Shown: positions 25,674 through 36,365, counted from the stretch's first letter. The stretch is 64,000 nucleotides of DNA from CAVSUZ01 sp963791885 (GCA_963791885.1 CAWBUL010000006.1:2604001-2668000), one strand, 5' to 3'. Notes: generated by a model not told the origin, from the sequence alone. Translations and numbers: made by a program.

Positions 25674-26138
25674 TTAACGAGCCGGTTCGGCAGCGACTGG
25701 CCTGGCGCGGAGCTCATCGCGGATTTCCTCGAGCAGAACCTCGGACCGTGGCGGTCCGGCCGGCGTGGGATCGGCGCGCAAGTGAAGCTGAGTCAGCGCC
25801 TTGATGACCCAGAAGATAGCGAAGCTGACGATAACAAAGTTGATGATCGCGTTGATGAACAGACCGAGGTTGACGGTGGCCGCACCCGCCGCCCTGGCTG
25901 CTGCAAGCGTATTGTAGTGCTGGCCGTTCAACGCGAAGAACACGTTGGAGAAGTCAATGCCGCCGGCGGCCAAGCCGATGATCGGGTTGATGACATCCCT
26001 CACCAAACTGTTAACCACGCCGGTGAATGCCGCACCGATCACAATGCCGACGGCCAAGTCGATCACGCTACCGCGAGCAATGAACGCCTTGAATTCGCCA
26101 ATCCATCCTGGCTCCTGGATGGGAATGCTGAGGGCCAT
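25674..26138 (-). CDS. mscL: Large-conductance mechanosensitive channel MscL
   Basis: Pentameric inner-membrane tension valve released under hypo-osmotic shock. 154 residues: the amphipathic N-terminus and TM1 (EFKAFIARGSVIDLAVGIVIGAAF), a periplasmic loop, TM2 (GLFINAIINFVIVSFAIFWVI) and a charged C-terminal helix. Fully typical. Confidence 0.96.
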   Translation of the reverse strand: MALSIPIQEPGWIGEFKAFIARGSVIDLAVGIVIGAAFTGVVNSLVRDVINPIIGLAAGGIDFSNVFFALNGQHYNTLAAARAAGAATVNLGLFINAIINFVIVSFAIFWVIKALTQLHLRADPTPAGPPRSEVLLEEIRDELRARPVAAEPAR

Positions 26139-26216
26139 CGCCGTCCTCCTTCTCCAAGTTTGCGCTTGGCGGGCATGATTCCTAATGTGAGATCAATCGT
26201 CTATCAGGAGGAAACG

Positions 26217-27083
26217 ATGTCAGCTTCGACAGGAATGGCGGTGAGCCGCGTCAATGGCCACGTCGTGCCGACAGGGGCGGTGCTGGCGGCGGAGATCCAG
26301 GGCATTGAGCTCCGGCAGGTGGACGATGACACATTTTCGTTCGTTCACCAGGCGTGGCTCGATCATCTCGTGCTGTTGTTCCGTGGCCAAAATCTATCGG
26401 ATGAGCAGATAATTGCGTTCAGCCAGCGTTTTGGCGAGCTCGACTGGGCACCGGTGCAGGAGAACGGACGGCGTTTCGTCGAGGGCCACCCGGAAATCTA
26501 CGTGGTCTCAAATGTCATCGAAAATGGGGTTCCGATCGGCAGTCTCGGTGCCGGTGAGGCCGTATGGCACACCGATATGTCGTATCAGCCTCATCCCCCG
26601 AAAGCGAGTATGCTGTATGCGCTGGAGGTTCCTCCCACCGGCGGCAATACCTGGTTCTGCAACATGTATCGCGCCTGGGAGGAGATGCCAGCGACCCTGA
26701 AGCGCCGGATCGAGGGGCGCCGCCTGAAGCACGATGGCACTTATAACAGCGGCGGCTACGTGCGCGAGGGTGTCACCGCGACGGATGATCCGGTGTCGTC
26801 GCCCGGCACATATCATCCGATCGGGCTCCGCCATCCGGAAACCGGGCGGATCGCACTGTATCTGGGGCGCCGGCGCAACGCCTACATCGAAGGTCTGAAG
26901 CTGGTGGAATCAGAGGCATTGCTGGATGAGCTGTGGTCCTTCGCAACCCGACCGGAACTCGCCTGGGGCCATCGCTGGCGCGTGCGCGACGTAGTGCTGT
27001 GGGACAACCGGTGCACGATGCACCGGCGGGATCCGTTCGATGCCTCGGCGCGCCGCATCATGCACCGGACGCAGGTGAAGTAG
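26217..27083 (+). CDS. TauD/TfdA-family Fe(II)/2-oxoglutarate dioxygenase
   Basis: 288 residues from ATG 26217 behind a perfect AGGAGG. The Fe-binding HxD is in VWHTDMSYQPHPP, the distal His in CTMHRRDPFDASARR with the 2-oxoglutarate-binding Arg. The family oxidises taurine, 2,4-D and other sulfonates, aryloxyacids or small carboxylates; the substrate here is not evident. Stand-alone, divergent from mscL. Confidence 0.92.
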   Translation: MSASTGMAVSRVNGHVVPTGAVLAAEIQGIELRQVDDDTFSFVHQAWLDHLVLLFRGQNLSDEQIIAFSQRFGELDWAPVQENGRRFVEGHPEIYVVSNVIENGVPIGSLGAGEAVWHTDMSYQPHPPKASMLYALEVPPTGGNTWFCNMYRAWEEMPATLKRRIEGRRLKHDGTYNSGGYVREGVTATDDPVSSPGTYHPIGLRHPETGRIALYLGRRRNAYIEGLKLVESEALLDELWSFATRPELAWGHRWRVRDVVLWDNRCTMHRRDPFDASARRIMHRTQVK

Positions 27084-27085
27084 GC

Positions 27086-30060
27086 TTATTCGGCCGGGTG
27101 CGTCTGCTGCCCGCGGCGGCGAAACAGTCGTGAGGCGCGGTCGCTCAGGACTTCAAAGCCGACAAACAGCATTGGCACGAAAAGCACGCGACATCGAGAC
27201 CGCCCTGTTCCAGACGGTCCTTGGCGAATTCCACGATCAGGATCGCATTCTTGGCGGCCAGCCCAATCAGCAACACCAAGCCGATCTGGCCATAGACATC
27301 GAGCGCCATGCCACGGAGGAGCAGGGCGAGCAGACCGCCCAGCATGGCGAAAGCGACGGGCAGCATGACAGAAAGCGGCAATGTCCAGCTTTCATAGAGT
27401 GCCACCAGGAACAGATAGGAGAAGATCACAGCGAACTGGAATGCCGAGGATTCCTGCCCCGCTGCCGCGAGTTCCTGATAGGACATGGCGGTCCACTCAT
27501 AGCCGTAGCCCTTCGGCAGCTGCTGCGCGGCTACTTGTTCCATCGCGGCGATCGCCTGACCGGAGCTGCGGCCCGGCGCATTGGAGCCGTTGATGAGGAC
27601 GGCGGGATATTCATTGTAGGTGTTGATGGCGTTCGATCCCTGGACGGTGCTGATCGTCACCAGGCTGTTGAGCGGGACCATCTAACCCGTCGCCGATCTG
27701 ACATAAAGCTGGGTGATGTCGTCCACCTGAGAACGGAACTGCGGCAGGTCCTGGACGATCACCTGGAAGACGAAATTCTGATAGTTGAAGTCGTTGACGA
27801 ACTGGCTGCCGAGATGGGCTTGCAGCGTCTGATACACGGCGGCCGGCGTCACGCCGAGTTCGGCGGCCTTGGTGGTGTCCACCTTGACCATGATCTGCGG
27901 GATATCCGCGGTAAAGCTGGTGAAGACTGCGCTAAGATTGGGATTCTGATTGGCGGCGAAGATCAGTGCGCGCGAAACGGCGGCCAAATCCTGATAGCTC
28001 TGCCCGTTCTGTGCCTCCAGCACGAAGTTGATACCGCCGGTGGTGCTGATGCCTGAGATAGCCGGCGGATTGAAGCTGATGATGTCCGCCGAGGGGATGG
28101 CGTTGAAGGTGGGCTGCAGTTTGGCGATTACCGCCGGAATCGACTCCGACGCAGAGCGCTGATTCCAGGGCTGCATGATGGCGATGACCGATCCGGCGTT
28201 CGGGGCCTGTGCACCGGCGACGAGGCTGAAGCCCGACAGCTCGATCGCGTGTGCGACACCAGGCGCTTTCAGCAGGATCTGGCCGACCTGATCGACCACC
28301 GCCTGGGTGCGTTCGAGTGACGCACCGTTGGGAGTGGTGACGTTGATGAAGAAGTAGCCCTGGTCTTCGTTGGGTAAGAAGCCGGTGGGCGTGCGCAGGA
28401 ACAAAAGATAACCGATGCCGAACGCGGCGAGCAGGCCAAGCGTGCCGATGAGCAGGTGCCGACCCAGGAACCCGACGGTGCGGCCGTAGCGGTCGCGCGC
28501 GAATTCAAACCCATGATTGAACCAGCGGAACGCGAAGAAGCGCGTCGGCCTCGGCCGGCGCAGCAAGAGGGCGCACAAGGCAGGGCTTAGGCTCAGTGCA
28601 TTGATCGCGGAAATCACGACCGCGACGGAGATGGTCACCGCGAACTGGCGATAGAGCGCGCCTGTAACGCCTGAGATGAAACCGACCGGGCCGAATACGG
28701 CGACCAGAACGAGCGTGGTGGCGACGACCGGGCCGGTGATTTCCGCCATGGCACGCTCGGTCGCCTGATCAATGGGAAGGTCCGGATTCTCCTCCAGGTT
28801 TCGCGTCACATTCTCGACCACCACAATGGCGTCGTCCACCACGAGTGTGATCGCCAGCACGATGGCGAACAGGTCAACTGTGTTGGCCGAGTAGCCAAGA
28901 ACATACAGGATTGCGAACACGCCGATCAGCGAGACCGGGATTGCGATCGTGGGAATGACGGTGGCACGCCAGTCCTGCAGGAAGATGAAGACCACCAGCA
29001 CCACCAGGGCCAGCGTGATAGCCAGGGTGCGGAGGATCTCGCTGATATTGGCACTAACAAAGTTCGTAGCATTGTAGACGATGGCGTATTTCAAGCCCGG
29101 CGGAAACTGCTTCGAGAGAACCTGCATCTGCTGCTCGATCGATCTGGCGACAGCCAGCGCGTTGGCGTTGGGTGTCTGATAGATCGCGAGCGTGGCGGAG
29201 GGATGCCCATCGAGCGAGGAGGAATTGTTGTACTGCTGGGCAGCCAGTTCCACACTGCCGATATCGCGGATGCGTACGACTCCGCCATTGGGGTTGGTGC
29301 GGATAATGATGTTGTCGAACTGCGCAGGCGAACTCAGTTCGCCTGGAGAGAGGACAGTCAGCTGTTGTTGCTGATTTCCGGCGGTCGGGGGTTCGCCGAC
29401 CTGCCCGGCGGCGACCTGTATGTTCTGTGACTGGATTGCGGTGATGACGTCCTGAGCCGTGATTCCAAGCGCAGTCATTTTCACCGGGTTCATCCAGACC
29501 CGCATGGCGTATTCACGCTCGCCGAAGATCTGCGTGTTGCCGACTCCAGCCGTGCGCGCGATCTGCTGCTGAAGGTGCATGTAAGCGTAATTTGAGATGA
29601 AGACCTGGTCGTATTTGTTATCCGGGGAATAGAGGTTGACCGCGAGGACGAAGTTGCTTGATGCCGCGCGGATGGTGATGCCTTCCTGCGCCACCTCGGC
29701 GGGCAATTGCGCCTCGGCCAACTGCACGCGATTCTGGACGTTCACCTGATCGATATTCGGATCCGTGCCGATGCCGAATGTAACCTGAAGCGAGTAAGTG
29801 CCCGCGCTGGAACTCGTGCTCTGCATATAGAGCATATCCGGCACCCCGTTCACCTGCTCTTCGATCGGCTGGGCGACGAGATTTGCGATGGTTTCCGCGC
29901 CTGCGCCTGGATAGCTGGCGCTCACGGTGACGGAGGGCGGGGTAATATTTGGATATTGGGAAATCGGGATGGCCGAGAGTGCGACGAGCCCGGCCAATGT
30001 GATGACGATGGAAATGACGAGCGCGAACTTCGGGCGATGAATAAAGAAGCTGGAAAACAT
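27086..30060 (-). pseudogene. RND (HAE1/MexB-type) efflux pump gene, amber codon plus C-terminal deletion
   Basis: Inner-membrane proton-driven drug exporter of the AcrB/MexB class. A first frame (30060 to 27682) of 792 residues is ended by TAG where the same frame goes on with MVPLNSLVTI, giving ATG-stop-MVPL. The second part then stops early after LEQGG; the genuine C-terminus, LFVPMLFVGFEVLSDRASR, follows in another frame to 27086. About 55-60 codons are missing near 27185-27205, removing part of the last helices. Motifs elsewhere, such as VVDDAIVVVENV and the porter domain, are intact. The adaptor gene upstream is whole. Confidence 0.85.
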
Positions 30061-30067
30061 GCTCGGC

Positions 30068-31225
30068 CTAACCGGCCTCCGCCTGCGCGGTCGTGGTAGT
30101 ACCCGACGGCTGCTGGACCGTGACCCTCACGGTCTCGCCGGGGCGAACCTTCTGCACGCCCTCGACAATGACGTTCTCTCCCCCGGTCAGACCCTTTTCG
30201 ATAATGTAGTCTTGTGCGATCTGCCGCCCGAGCGTGACCGGCTGTTGTTTCACCTTGTCGTCGGGGCCAACGACCAGCACGTAGCTGCCCTTCTGTTCCG
30301 TCTGCACGGCAGCGACGGGTACGACAGGACGTTCCTGCGGGGTTGCACGCTTCGCCGACACGGTCACGAAGGCCCCGGGCAGCAATAGCCGTTGGGGATT
30401 AGCGAAGTCTGCGTACACCGACACTGTGCCGGTCTGGGGATCGACCTCATTGTTCAGGAACGAAATCTTCCCTGTCTGATTGTACTCCTTGCCATCGGGA
30501 AGCTTGAGGTTAACGACGACTTGAGATGCGATCTGGTTCTGATTAGCGCCGGTCTGCTGCTGCACGTTCACCAGCACATTGTCGCTGACGGAAAAGACCA
30601 CGCGGATCGGGTCAAGCTGGTTCACGGTGGCCAGCGCCGGTGTGCTGGGCGTCACGAGGTTGCCTTTGGTCAGCGTCACGGCACCGATCCGGCCGTCTAT
30701 CGGTGAGACAATCGTGCAATAGCTGAGGTTCAGCGCGGCTTGCGCCAGATTGGCCTGGGCGGACAACACCTGGGCCGCATCCTGATCCCGCGTCGCGGTC
30801 GCCTGGTCGAGGTTGGACTGTGCTTCGAAGCCTTGCTTGGCAAGTTGCGCAGCACGCTGGTAGGCAAGCTGCGCATTCTGCAGGGCGGCTTTTGCTGAAT
30901 CCAGCTGCGCCTGAGCCGCCTGCACGACAGCCTGATATTGTGTCTTTTGCAGTTGGAACAGCACTTCGCCGGCCTTGACGTCGCTGCCCTGCTTGACCGG
31001 CACATCCTCGATGAAGGCGGTCACACGAGGCACAACCTGCACCGACTGGATCGGCGTCACGCGGCCGATGAAGGTATTTTCCGGCGCCACATTCTGGACC
31101 TGCACGGGCACTACGGCAACCGCCGGCGGCGGCACGGACGGTGCTGGGGCCGCGGCATGCGCCGCTGATGCGAGCAGCATCGTGATTGCGATATAGGTCC
31201 AGCGCAGAATACAGCGCGAATACAT
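30068..31225 (-). CDS. RND efflux periplasmic adaptor (membrane fusion protein)
   Basis: AcrA/MexA-like adaptor of 385 residues. A signal peptide (IAITMLLASAAHA) precedes the mature part; then the biotinyl-lipoyl-like half (RVTPIQSVQVVPRV), an alpha-hairpin of about residues 105-165, and the beta-barrel (FLNNEVDPQTGTVSVYADFANP). No lipobox Cys is evident. It lies 7 bp before the pump gene. With the pump damaged it may be orphaned. Confidence 0.92.
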   Translation of the reverse strand: MYSRCILRWTYIAITMLLASAAHAAAPAPSVPPPAVAVVPVQVQNVAPENTFIGRVTPIQSVQVVPRVTAFIEDVPVKQGSDVKAGEVLFQLQKTQYQAVVQAAQAQLDSAKAALQNAQLAYQRAAQLAKQGFEAQSNLDQATATRDQDAAQVLSAQANLAQAALNLSYCTIVSPIDGRIGAVTLTKGNLVTPSTPALATVNQLDPIRVVFSVSDNVLVNVQQQTGANQNQIASQVVVNLKLPDGKEYNQTGKISFLNNEVDPQTGTVSVYADFANPQRLLLPGAFVTVSAKRATPQERPVVPVAAVQTEQKGSYVLVVGPDDKVKQQPVTLGRQIAQDYIIEKGLTGGENVIVEGVQKVRPGETVRVTVQQPSGTTTTAQAEAG

Positions 31226-31245
31226 GCCGTCTCCAGCAACTTGAG

Positions 31246-31292
31246 AGCAAGATTCACGCGCTCCGACGTGCGCGCCTCGCGCTGTCTCGCTC
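31246..31292 (+). repeat. 47-bp hairpin repeat, diverged copy
   Basis: AGCAAGATTCACGCGCTCCG continues into a sequence matching the two identical copies at 62894 and 62950 over 47 bp with several differences. The ends AGCRAGA and TCTCGCT pair to form a hairpin. Located 20 bp upstream of the RND adaptor start. Confidence 0.75.
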
Positions 31293-31345
31293 CAGCGTGT
31301 AAGGAACCGTTTAGTTGCTATCTCGTTCGGGGCGGAAAACGCCGC

Positions 31346-31828
31346 TCACGGCAAGGTGTGCCGCCGACTGACAAGCCGCGCGAGGCGTCCCCCGGCGGGC
31401 AGGTCACGCCAGCGACCCAGGATGGTCAATTCGGCAAGGGTGCAGGTGGGAAAGCCGTCCTGCTTCTTGCTACCGATCGTATTCACGAGTTCATGCACAC
31501 CCGGGTTGTGCCCGATCAGCAATACGGTTCGCACCGTCTCCGGCACATTGCGCAACACGGCGATCATTTGCGCGCAGTCCGCAAGGTAAAGGTCCTCGAC
31601 CGTTTCGGTGAGCGGCGTGTCGTCCCAGGGCTCCAGCGCTTCGAGCGTTTGCACGGTGCGTCGGGAAGGAGAGACGAGAACCAGATCAGGTGCCAGGCCC
31701 AGCCTCTGCATGGCATCGCGCATTGCCGCGGCGTGCTTGCGGCCGGTGTCCGCCAGCGGGCGATCGCGGTCGGCGACCCCAGGAGGACGATCGGCTTTGG
31801 CGTGTCGCAGCACAAGAAGCTGGTGCAT
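31346..31828 (-). CDS. SixA-like phosphohistidine phosphatase
   Basis: Histidine-phosphatase (phosphoglycerate-mutase) superfamily protein of 160 residues. The catalytic RHG-type motif is LLVLRHAKAD with His9, followed by SPSRRTVQT and a second His in LLIGHNPGVHEL. SixA-type enzymes remove phosphate from phosphohistidine on HPt domains or PTSNtr proteins. Target unknown here. Confidence 0.88.
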   Translation of the reverse strand: MHQLLVLRHAKADRPPGVADRDRPLADTGRKHAAAMRDAMQRLGLAPDLVLVSPSRRTVQTLEALEPWDDTPLTETVEDLYLADCAQMIAVLRNVPETVRTVLLIGHNPGVHELVNTIGSKKQDGFPTCTLAELTILGRWRDLPAGGRLARLVSRRHTLP

Positions 31829-31857
31829 GGATTATCCTGGCACGAGTATTCCAGAAG

Positions 31858-32598
31858 CTACAGGTCGATCCAGGAGAGATGCCCGCCCTTGCCGGCCCCG
31901 GTATCGAGGAACGCGGCCGTGCCGCCCAGGGCGCCCCGCATAGTCAGCGGTTCTTGCGTGACGCTGCGGCGATCATGGCCGCAGTACACCGTCATGCCAT
32001 CCGGGATGCGATCGACCCAGCGCAGGCTGCGCTCGGGGTAACCGTCTGGCTGCGTGCGGCCTGTGGGTTCTCCAAACAGGGCGCGGGATAACGCGCCCGT
32101 GGGCCGGCCAAGCCCAAGGATCGGTGAGGGATGCTCGAGCATCTCGGTGTGGAAGCCACCGTGAACAAACAGGCAGTTGTTAAGCCGGATCCAGGCAGGG
32201 GCACGCGTGATCTCCTGCAGGGCACGATCGCGCATGACAGGATCAAGTTGGGCGAGGGTCGCGGCGAGGTGTTCATTCGACCGCACAGGCCGGTCCGCCA
32301 GCATACGCGCCAGCTTGTGGTCATGGTTGCCGAGCAGGAAGACACCGCGGTGCTGGTCGATGATGCGGAACATGATGGCGAGGGCGTCGGCGCTGCGCGG
32401 GCCGTAATCCGTCAGGTCGCCGAGTTGCACTATGAACCGATCAGTCTCGGCGGCATATGCGAATGCCGCAGCGTCGCCGTGAACATCACCAACCACACGC
32501 AGTTTCGCGCCGGACGGGATGGTGAGGCGCGGAAGAGGGGAGCGTTCGAAAAAGTCGCTATTCACCGCGCGGAAGGGCTCGCTCGACGACGCGGGCAT
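31858..32598 (-). CDS. Calcineurin-like metallophosphoesterase
   Basis: Ser/Thr-phosphatase-like phosphoesterase with all metal motifs: VVGDVHGDAAA, LGDLTDYGP, LLGNHDHK, VHGGFH and CGHDRR. From ATG 32598 the product is 246 residues. A GTG at 32565 (VNSDFFERS), overlapping the M20 stop by 8 bp, is an alternative giving 235. Substrate could be a nucleotide or phosphoprotein. Confidence 0.85.
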   Translation of the reverse strand: MPASSSEPFRAVNSDFFERSPLPRLTIPSGAKLRVVGDVHGDAAAFAYAAETDRFIVQLGDLTDYGPRSADALAIMFRIIDQHRGVFLLGNHDHKLARMLADRPVRSNEHLAATLAQLDPVMRDRALQEITRAPAWIRLNNCLFVHGGFHTEMLEHPSPILGLGRPTGALSRALFGEPTGRTQPDGYPERSLRWVDRIPDGMTVYCGHDRRSVTQEPLTMRGALGGTAAFLDTGAGKGGHLSWIDL

Positions 32599-33723
32599 AG
32601 AGAGCGACCCCGTAAGGGATAGCCTCGTCGTTGAAATTGTAGAGCGGGTTGTGGACGGGGGCGCTGGTCTCGCCGTTGCCCAGATTGATGTAGGCACCGG
32701 GGACCTGTTCGAGCATGAAGCTGAAATCCTCGGAGGCGGCACCGGGCGGCTTGTTGCGATCCACCTGGGCGTGACCAACGAGCTCGGCGGCTACGTCGGC
32801 CATGGCGGCTGCATGAATCGGATCGTTGTGTAGCGGGGCGAAGATCAGACGGAAATCCACGGATGCAACAGCGCCGAAGGCCGCGGCAACATTGGACGCG
32901 ATGCGCGTCAGCCCCTGCTCGATCAGGTTCATCGTTTCGCGGTTCATAGTGCGGGCGGTGCCTGAGAGCGTCGCGATCTCAGGGATGACGTTATAGGCCT
33001 CGCCCGCACGAATGCGCGTGACGCTAAGGACGGCGGTTTCGCGCGGCGGGGCGTTGCGGGCGACGATGGATTGCAGGGCAGTGCCGATGTGGCAGGCGAC
33101 GAGGACGGGGTGATGCTCGCCTCGGGACGCGCGCCATGGGAGCCGCGGCCAGTGACCTCGATGTCGAAAAACGCGCCTGCGGCCATGGCTGCGCCGGGCG
33201 TGATGGAAAAGTGGCCGATCGGTGAGCCCGGGCGGTTGTGCATGCCGTAAACTGCGTCGCAGGGGAAGCGCTCAAAAAGGCCGTCTTTCAGCATGGCGAG
33301 GGCGCCGCCGACACCTTCCTCACCTGGCTGGAAGATGAAGTGCACAGTGCCGTTGAAGGCGCGGGTTTCGGCAAGGTAGCGCGCGGCGCCGAGCAACATG
33401 GTGGTGTGACCGTCATGGCCGCAGGCATGCATCACGCCGTTATTTTGGCTGCTGTAGGGGACGTTGGTGGCTTCGACGATGGGCAGGGCGTCCATATCCG
33501 CGCGCAGACCGATCGCGCCGGGGCCATTGCCGGAGCGGAGGACGCCGACGACGCCCGTGCCGCCAACACCGCGATGCACCTCGATGCCCCATTCCTCGAG
33601 TTTGGCGGCAACGAGGTCGGCGGTACGGTATTCTTCCAGGCCAAGTTCGGGGTTGGCGTGGATGTCCTGGCGGATCGCGCGGAGTTCTTCGTGATAGCAG
33701 GCGACGTCGTCGAGGATGGGCAT
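32558..33723 (-). pseudogene. M20 amidohydrolase (hippurate-hydrolase type), frameshifted
   Basis: Zn-dependent amidohydrolase that cleaves N-acyl amino acids. The first frame from MPILDDVACYHEELRAIR has GLRADMDALP, MHACGHDGHT and QPGEEGVGGA, then breaks after RGSHGARPEASI. The correct continuation PVLVACHIGTALQSIVARN lies one frame over and runs to ALPRGE at 32558. One base is missing around 33105-33115. Repaired, the protein would be about 388 residues, normal for the family. Confidence 0.88.
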
Positions 33724-33733
33724 CAGCGGTCCT

Positions 33734-35086
33734 TCAGCGGGGCGTGAGACGAAAGAGTGGCGGGTGGTCAGGCTGGGTGGTGACGATGCCGACGGGCAGG
33801 ACGGTTTCACCCGGTTCCATTTCCACCAGGAAGTGACGAATGAAAAGAGCCAGGACGAGGATTGCCTCGGTCATGGCGAACTGGGCGCCGACGCAGATGC
33901 GGGGGCCGGTTCCAAACGGGAGGTAGGCGAACCGTGGTGGGGGTGGCGCCTCGGGCATGAAGCGGTCGGGGTCGAAGGCGGCGGGATTGCGCCAGAGGGT
34001 ATGGTGGCGATGCAGCACCCAGGGAGCGATGATGAGCAGGGTGCGGGCGGGGATGGTCGTGGGGCCGGCTTGATCGGCCTCGCGTGATACGCGGGCAATC
34101 GCGAAGGCCGGCGGATAGAGGCGCATCGCCTCGCTGACGACAGCACGGGTGCGGACGAGCTGGGGCAAGGTGTCAGCGCCTATCTCGATATTCACAACTT
34201 CATCGGCGACGCGCTGCTGCTCGGCGGGATCGTGGCTGAGAAGGGTGAGTGCCCAGAAAAGGGAGACGGCGGTGGTCGCATGGCCGGCCAGCAGGAGCGT
34301 GGCGAGCTGATCGCGGAGTTGCGGTGGGGAGAAGCCGCGGCCGGTTTCAGGATCGCGCGCGGCGCGGAGCAGATCGAAGAGATCGCGCGCATCCTCGGAC
34401 GGTGGCGCCGCGAGACGGGCCTGCATGATACGGTCCATCAGTGCCATCCAGCGGCGCTGGAAGCGGCCGCGCCGGATATCTCGGAGCGTAGGGATGCTGG
34501 GCGGCAGGAGCAGATCGAGCAGACGGGGCTGTGAGAAGCGTTGCGCGTATTCCTGGAGCATGGCGCGGAGCGTGGCGCCGTAGCTGCGCATTTCCAGCGA
34601 GAACATGGAGCGACCGGCGATCTCCAGCGTGGTGAACTCCATGATGGAAAGGAGGTCGACAGGCCGGCGCGCGGAGGCGTGCAGTGTGGCGACGGTTTCA
34701 TGCGCCGCCTCCATGATATGGCGAGCGAGCAGCGGCATGATGCGCGGCGCGAGGGCGGGCGCGATGGTGCGGCGCTGAAGACGCCAGTCATCACCCTCGG
34801 ATAAGAGCAGTCCGGAGCCGGTGATCGGCCGCAGGATGCGGATGGATGCGGGCGAGCGATGGTAATTCGCGTGATTGTCCACCAGTACGCGATGAATGGC
34901 TTCCGGATCGCTGAGTAACAGGCTGGGCCGGCCGAAGAGGCGGCGCGTAAAGACGGGCTGGTGATAAGCGGCTTCGGGCCAACTTGTCAGCGCATTGGTG
35001 CGGATAGCGCGCAGGAAGGCTGGCGCGGAGAGCGGGTTGCGCGGCACGGGGGGTGCAGGCGGGGCGTAGAGCGTGCCGGCGGTCAT
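33734..35086 (-). CDS. Cytochrome P450
   Basis: Haem-thiolate monooxygenase, 450 residues from MTAGTLYAPPAPP (ATG 35086; the frame is open further upstream). I-helix oxygen-binding LLAGHATTAV, ExxR in EAMRLYPPAF, meander FDPDRF and the Cys-loop FGTGPRICVG with Cys398. No membrane anchor is seen, so it is soluble. No ferredoxin or reductase gene is adjacent; substrate unknown. Confidence 0.95.
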   Translation of the reverse strand: MTAGTLYAPPAPPVPRNPLSAPAFLRAIRTNALTSWPEAAYHQPVFTRRLFGRPSLLLSDPEAIHRVLVDNHANYHRSPASIRILRPITGSGLLLSEGDDWRLQRRTIAPALAPRIMPLLARHIMEAAHETVATLHASARRPVDLLSIMEFTTLEIAGRSMFSLEMRSYGATLRAMLQEYAQRFSQPRLLDLLLPPSIPTLRDIRRGRFQRRWMALMDRIMQARLAAPPSEDARDLFDLLRAARDPETGRGFSPPQLRDQLATLLLAGHATTAVSLFWALTLLSHDPAEQQRVADEVVNIEIGADTLPQLVRTRAVVSEAMRLYPPAFAIARVSREADQAGPTTIPARTLLIIAPWVLHRHHTLWRNPAAFDPDRFMPEAPPPPRFAYLPFGTGPRICVGAQFAMTEAILVLALFIRHFLVEMEPGETVLPVGIVTTQPDHPPLFRLTPR

Positions 35087-35190
35087 TGAGCGCAGGGTAG
35101 CGCGGGGCAGGGTCGCATGCCAGAACTGGCGGTGCGGCGGCCGCTTGGGTAGGCTGCTTGCCACCAGATGATCGGGGAGAAACGGACGCC

Positions 35191-36360
35191 ATGAGCCTCA
35201 AGGGTGCGGCCTATATCGCGGGTGCGTTCGAGCATCCAACTCGCAAGGCGCCGGACAAGTCCGTCGCGTTGCTGCACGCGGAATGCGCGGCGGGCGCGCT
35301 GAAGGATGCCGGGCTGACCAAGCAGGACGTGGATGGATATTTCTGTGCGGGCGACGCGCCCGGAATGGGTCCGCTGTCGATGGTGGATTATATGAATCTG
35401 CGCGTGCGGCACGTGGACGCGACGGATATCGGCGGCTCCTCCTATCTGATGCTGGTGGCGCACGCGGCGGAAGCGATCGCCGCGGGACGCTGCAATGTCG
35501 CGCTGATCACGCTGGCGGGGCGGCCGCGCAGCGAGGGCCAGGCGACGGGAACAGCGCCGCGGGCGGGCAATCCGGCTCAGCCCGACATGCAGTGGGAATA
35601 TCCGTATGCGCCGACGGTCGCGAATATGTACGCGCTCTGCGCGCAGCGGCACATGCACGAATACGGCACGACGAGCGAGCAGCTGGCATGGATCAAGGTC
35701 GCGGCGTCGCATCATGCTCAGTACAACGAGTATGCGATGCTGCGGGACGTGGTGACTGTGGAGCAGGTGGTGAACTCGCCGATCATTGCGAGTCCGCTGC
35801 ACCGGTTGGATTGCTGCGTCATCAGTGATGGCGGCGGTGCGCTGGTGGTGGTGAAGCCGGAAATCGCCAAAACACTGAAGCGGCCGAAGGTGAAGGTGAT
35901 CGGCATGGGAGAGGCGCCGAAGGGGCAGTTCGGCGGGAATGTCGACCTGACGTTCTCCGGTGCCCGATGGTCCGGCCCGACGGCGTTCGAGATGGCGGGC
36001 GTGAAGCCGCGCGATATCAAGTATGCCTCGATCTATGACAGCTTCACCATCACCGTGTTGATGCAGATCGAGGATCTGGGGTTCTGCGAGAAGGGCCAGG
36101 GCGGGAAGTTCGTCCAGGACGGAAATCTGATCTCCGGCCAGGGCAAGCTGCCGTTCAACACGGATGGTGGCGGGCTGTGCAACAATCATCCGGCCAATCG
36201 CGGCGGCATCACCAAGGTGATCGAGGCGGTGCGACAGTTGCGCGGCGAGGCGCATCCGAAAGTGCAGGTGAAGAACTGCGATCTGGCGCTAGCGCATGGC
36301 ACCGGCGGGTCGCTGGGCACGCGGCATGGCTCGGCAACGCTGGTTATGGAGAGGGAGTGA
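35191..36360 (+). CDS. Thiolase-like protein without the nucleophilic Cys
   Basis: SCP2/thiolase-fold protein of 389 residues. The fold is clear (AGALKDAGLTKQDVDGYF; CVISDGGGALVV; YDSFTITVLMQIEDLGF; GGGLCNNHPANRGGI), but the position of the active-site Cys reads TDIGGSSYLMLVAHA (81-84 GGSS). Family members of this kind with a DUF35 partner include the Ltp2 retro-aldolase of steroid side-chain degradation. The DUF35 gene follows directly, so a C-C lyase or acyl-transfer complex is more likely than a classical thiolase (inference). Confidence 0.82.
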   Translation: MSLKGAAYIAGAFEHPTRKAPDKSVALLHAECAAGALKDAGLTKQDVDGYFCAGDAPGMGPLSMVDYMNLRVRHVDATDIGGSSYLMLVAHAAEAIAAGRCNVALITLAGRPRSEGQATGTAPRAGNPAQPDMQWEYPYAPTVANMYALCAQRHMHEYGTTSEQLAWIKVAASHHAQYNEYAMLRDVVTVEQVVNSPIIASPLHRLDCCVISDGGGALVVVKPEIAKTLKRPKVKVIGMGEAPKGQFGGNVDLTFSGARWSGPTAFEMAGVKPRDIKYASIYDSFTITVLMQIEDLGFCEKGQGGKFVQDGNLISGQGKLPFNTDGGGLCNNHPANRGGITKVIEAVRQLRGEAHPKVQVKNCDLALAHGTGGSLGTRHGSATLVMERE

Positions 36361-36365
36361 CCGCG

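Noticed and set aside
35083..36255. Long minus-strand open frame opposite the thiolase-like gene
   Set aside because: Antisense shadow: composition is His/Arg-rich and the plus-strand product has clear domain motifs and an operon partner.
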